DNA from: Rhodoferax antarcticus ANT.BR | GTDB lineage: Bacteria; Pseudomonadota; Gammaproteobacteria; Burkholderiales; Burkholderiaceae_C | DNA: 64,000 nucleotides | Assembly (NCBI RefSeq): GCF_001938565.1 | Contig: NZ_MSYM01000019.1 | Span: forward strand, 27,856 to 91,855 | Direction of reading: 5' to 3' | In this document: in pieces, positions 62,710-64,000 of the stretch | How positions within the stretch are numbered: the first letter of the stretch is position 1 | How the letters are laid out: each line of letters opens with the position of its first letter | Program-made: the position numbers and the translations under genes | Notes under the pieces: model-generated | What the model was told of the DNA's origin: nothing | Seen by the model: the letters and a program-made list of their open reading frames with translations, nothing else | Databases searched by the model: none

Positions 62710-63321
62710 ATGAGCGAGTACAGAACCATAAAGGAGCTTGTAGTTGATGCCTACATTTCTGAAGGGAGCGTTCCTTCGTACGAGAAGCTTACTTCGCTGG
62801 TCCGACAACATTTCCCTGCCAGTAAGTGGAAAAAAACTCACTACGCTTGGTACAAGTCAAAAATCAAGACGGGAGAAATAGCAGTTCCAGGACAAGCCTC
62901 TGAGCGAGATATGGAACATGAGCTTGAAGATTCCGACATAGAAGAGGCAATGGAGGCGAGCATTTCCCTAGAAAAAGATCTCCATTCTTATCTTGCCGTC
63001 AGAGTCCATGAGTTGGAGCCAGGCCTGAAGCTCGTCGCAAATGGAGTGGAGTTCCAAACAGACGCTGGAAGAATTGATCTTCTGGCAAAAGACTCAAACG
63101 GAAATTTAGTGGTCATTGAATTGAAAGCTGGAAAAGCAAAAGACGGCGCTCTTGGTCAGTTGTTGGGCTACATGGGCTGTTTGTCGGTAGCTGAGTCAAC
63201 CATTCGAGGATTGCTGGTGGCGTCAGGATTCGAGCCACGAGTAGTCTTCGCAGCCAAGGGACTGCCAAACGTCAAGCTGGTCAAGTATCAGGTCTCATTT
63301 TCTCTTCAGGAAATAAAATGA
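62710..63321 (+). CDS. cassette: NucS-like PD-(D/E)XK nuclease
   Basis: A 203-residue protein. The C-terminal half is a restriction-endonuclease-type fold: TDAGRIDLLAKDSNGNLVVIELKAGKAKDGALGQLLGYMG, with the catalytic D in GRIDLL and the E-x-K pair in VVIELKAGKA. This closely resembles the NucS C-terminal nuclease domain. The N-terminal part (helical, from MSEYRTIKELVVDAYISEG, with EKLTSLVRQHFPASKWKKTHYAWYKSKIKTGEI) may bind DNA. A DNA-cleaving defence or repair role is likely; the substrate is unknown. Confidence 0.82.
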   Translation: MSEYRTIKELVVDAYISEGSVPSYEKLTSLVRQHFPASKWKKTHYAWYKSKIKTGEIAVPGQASERDMEHELEDSDIEEAMEASISLEKDLHSYLAVRVHELEPGLKLVANGVEFQTDAGRIDLLAKDSNGNLVVIELKAGKAKDGALGQLLGYMGCLSVAESTIRGLLVASGFEPRVVFAAKGLPNVKLVKYQVSFSLQEIK

Positions 63322-63343
63322 GTAGCGGGGTTGAGGATGCGTC

Positions 63344-63409
63344 GAATAACCCGGCGGTCAACCGGACCTGCGCAAAAAGCCGCGCAGGCCGGTTACCTCC
63401 ACGTTAAAC
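63344..63409 (+). other. attC5 recombination site (66 bp)
   Basis: R'' GAATAAC (63344-63350, one or two bases off the norm) and R' GTTAAAC (63403-63409), with inner arms AACCGGACCTGCGC / GCGCAGGCCGGTT. Lies 22 bp after the nuclease gene stop. Confidence 0.78.
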
Positions 63410-63670
63410 CGTAGCCCGACTCTTTCAATCGTACGGCTGTTGTCCCTTTTGGGCGACGTCGGCTAACGCAGCATTGGGGGGACAGACCGTCAGCCCGTCA
63501 CCGTCAGCAAGGGGCACCAAGAGGTAGGTGAAGTTGCTCGGGACGCGGCACGACGAACAGTTTTCCCAAAATTGCGTCCTACTTTTGGTGGAGTTGATCA
63601 AGCTACCCAAGTTCGACACTTCCTGCACGCAAGTGATTGATTTCATTAGAAACGGACTTCAAAGCGTAGA
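63410..63670. other. cassette-like segment without a recognised gene
   Basis: 261 bp between attC5 and the IS1634-type transposase end. A short frame on each strand (about 73 and 71 codons) resembles nothing known to me. It is probably the start of a further cassette cut by the insertion sequence. Confidence 0.4.
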
Positions 63671-64000
63671 CTACAAAACAGGCTTAGCCAAGTCAGACGG
63701 GGTTGGCGGTGTCAAATCCAGTGCGGTAAACAGCGACTTCTGAGCCGGTGTGATCTCAGTTAAACCCGCCAGCGTTTTGCCATCGCCGCTCTGCACGGTC
63801 TGCTGATGAATGCGCTTGAGGCTCTCCAGCAGCGTGCTGGGCGACTCGGATCGCTTCGCAGCTTTCAGGCGCATGCGCATCACCCGGTACAGCACTAGCG
63901 CCATGAAGCAAATCAGTGCATGCGCGCGAATGCGCTGAGGCAGCCGGTGGTACACCGGGCCAATCTCGATGTCAGATTTGAGCACCCGAAATCCCCGTTC
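63671..64000 (-). CDS. IS1634-type (IS4-related) transposase, C-terminal part
   Basis: The open frame runs off the right edge. ERGFRVLKSDIEIGPVYHRLPQRIRAHALICFMALVLYRVMRMRLK is the C-terminal block of IS1634-family DDE transposases, including the last catalytic glutamate region. The remaining tail (PSTLLESLKRIHQQTVQSGDGKTLAGL) is also typical. The start and most of the protein lie outside the window. Confidence 0.85.
   Translation of the reverse strand, partial: ERGFRVLKSDIEIGPVYHRLPQRIRAHALICFMALVLYRVMRMRLKAAKRSESPSTLLESLKRIHQQTVQSGDGKTLAGLTEITPAQKSLFTALDLTPPTPSDLAKPVL

Noticed and set aside
1..64000. CRISPR arrays, tRNA or rRNA genes
   Set aside because: No regularly spaced direct repeats of CRISPR size and no T-loop-like or rRNA segments were seen on either strand. 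The dispersed repeat is not clustered.

Overview
The window looks like about 55 kb of core chromosome from a betaproteobacterium of the order Burkholderiales, most likely family Comamonadaceae (Rhodoferax/Polaromonas-like). The evidence is the gene order (ubiE-Tim44-ubiJ-ubiB-fmdB-DUF502-aspS-nudB-EEP-clsB; rhodanese-grxC-secB-gpsA divergent from gpmA; algR-algZ divergent from argH; scpA-nadB-panB-panC), the high GC content and the protein sequences. The last ~8.5 kb is a mobile, integron-bearing accessory region. The genus is an inference; no rRNA or tRNA gene was found.

Layout. 1-3.7 kb: the 3' end of metG, a fasciclin/SOUL gene pair, a decayed second copy of part of metG, a broken Na+/H+ antiporter and a MazEF-type toxin-antitoxin pair. 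3.7-10.9 kb (minus): a six-gene operon for a membrane complex related to group 4 [NiFe] hydrogenases (HyfB-C-E-F-G-I-like). Its large subunit has lost both nickel-binding CxxC motifs and no HyfH-like ferredoxin gene is present, so it fits the 'Ehr' (energy-converting hydrogenase-related) class rather than a hydrogenase. 11-23 kb: DUF3460, scpA, NAD genes (nadB, nadA, nadC), pantothenate genes (panB, panC), gpsA, secB, grxC, a rhodanese, gpmA and a CtpA protease. 23-31 kb: a ThiF/MoeB enzyme, a secreted nuclease-like protein, a GGDEF protein with a MinD/FlhG ATPase, DUF429, a BLUF photoreceptor, folE, clsB, an EEP hydrolase and nudB. 31-42 kb: aspS, DUF502, fmdB, the ubiquinone genes ubiB, ubiJ and ubiE, a Tim44-like protein, an AlgR/AlgZ-type two-component pair and argH. 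42-55.7 kb: an anti-sigma-K-like protein, a 2005-residue bacterial alpha-2-macroglobulin, an OLD-family ATPase-nuclease wedged into the A2M-pbpC operon, pbpC, a threonine aldolase, a YebC-family protein and a VOC protein.

55.7-64 kb: an integron. It has a decayed integrase fragment, a decayed IS91-family element, an intact IntI-type integrase (minus), an attI core and an array with five attC sites. Recognisable cassettes encode a DUF697-like protein, a HEPN-like protein, a nucleotidyltransferase-like protein and a NucS-like PD-(D/E)XK nuclease. An IS91-family element (transposase plus a frameshifted tyrosine recombinase) sits in the array, and an IS1634-type transposase runs off the right edge.

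A dispersed repeat of about 45-60 bp (core TAGCTnCTTGCGCTT, spacer, AAGGGCTAGAGGCC) occurs at least fifteen times in both orientations. It lies both between genes and in frame inside metG, the hyfG-like gene, gpsA, pbpC, the A2M gene and others. Two apparent partial duplications (metG and pbpC) next to acquired genes suggest insertion or allele replacement that left remnants of the native gene.
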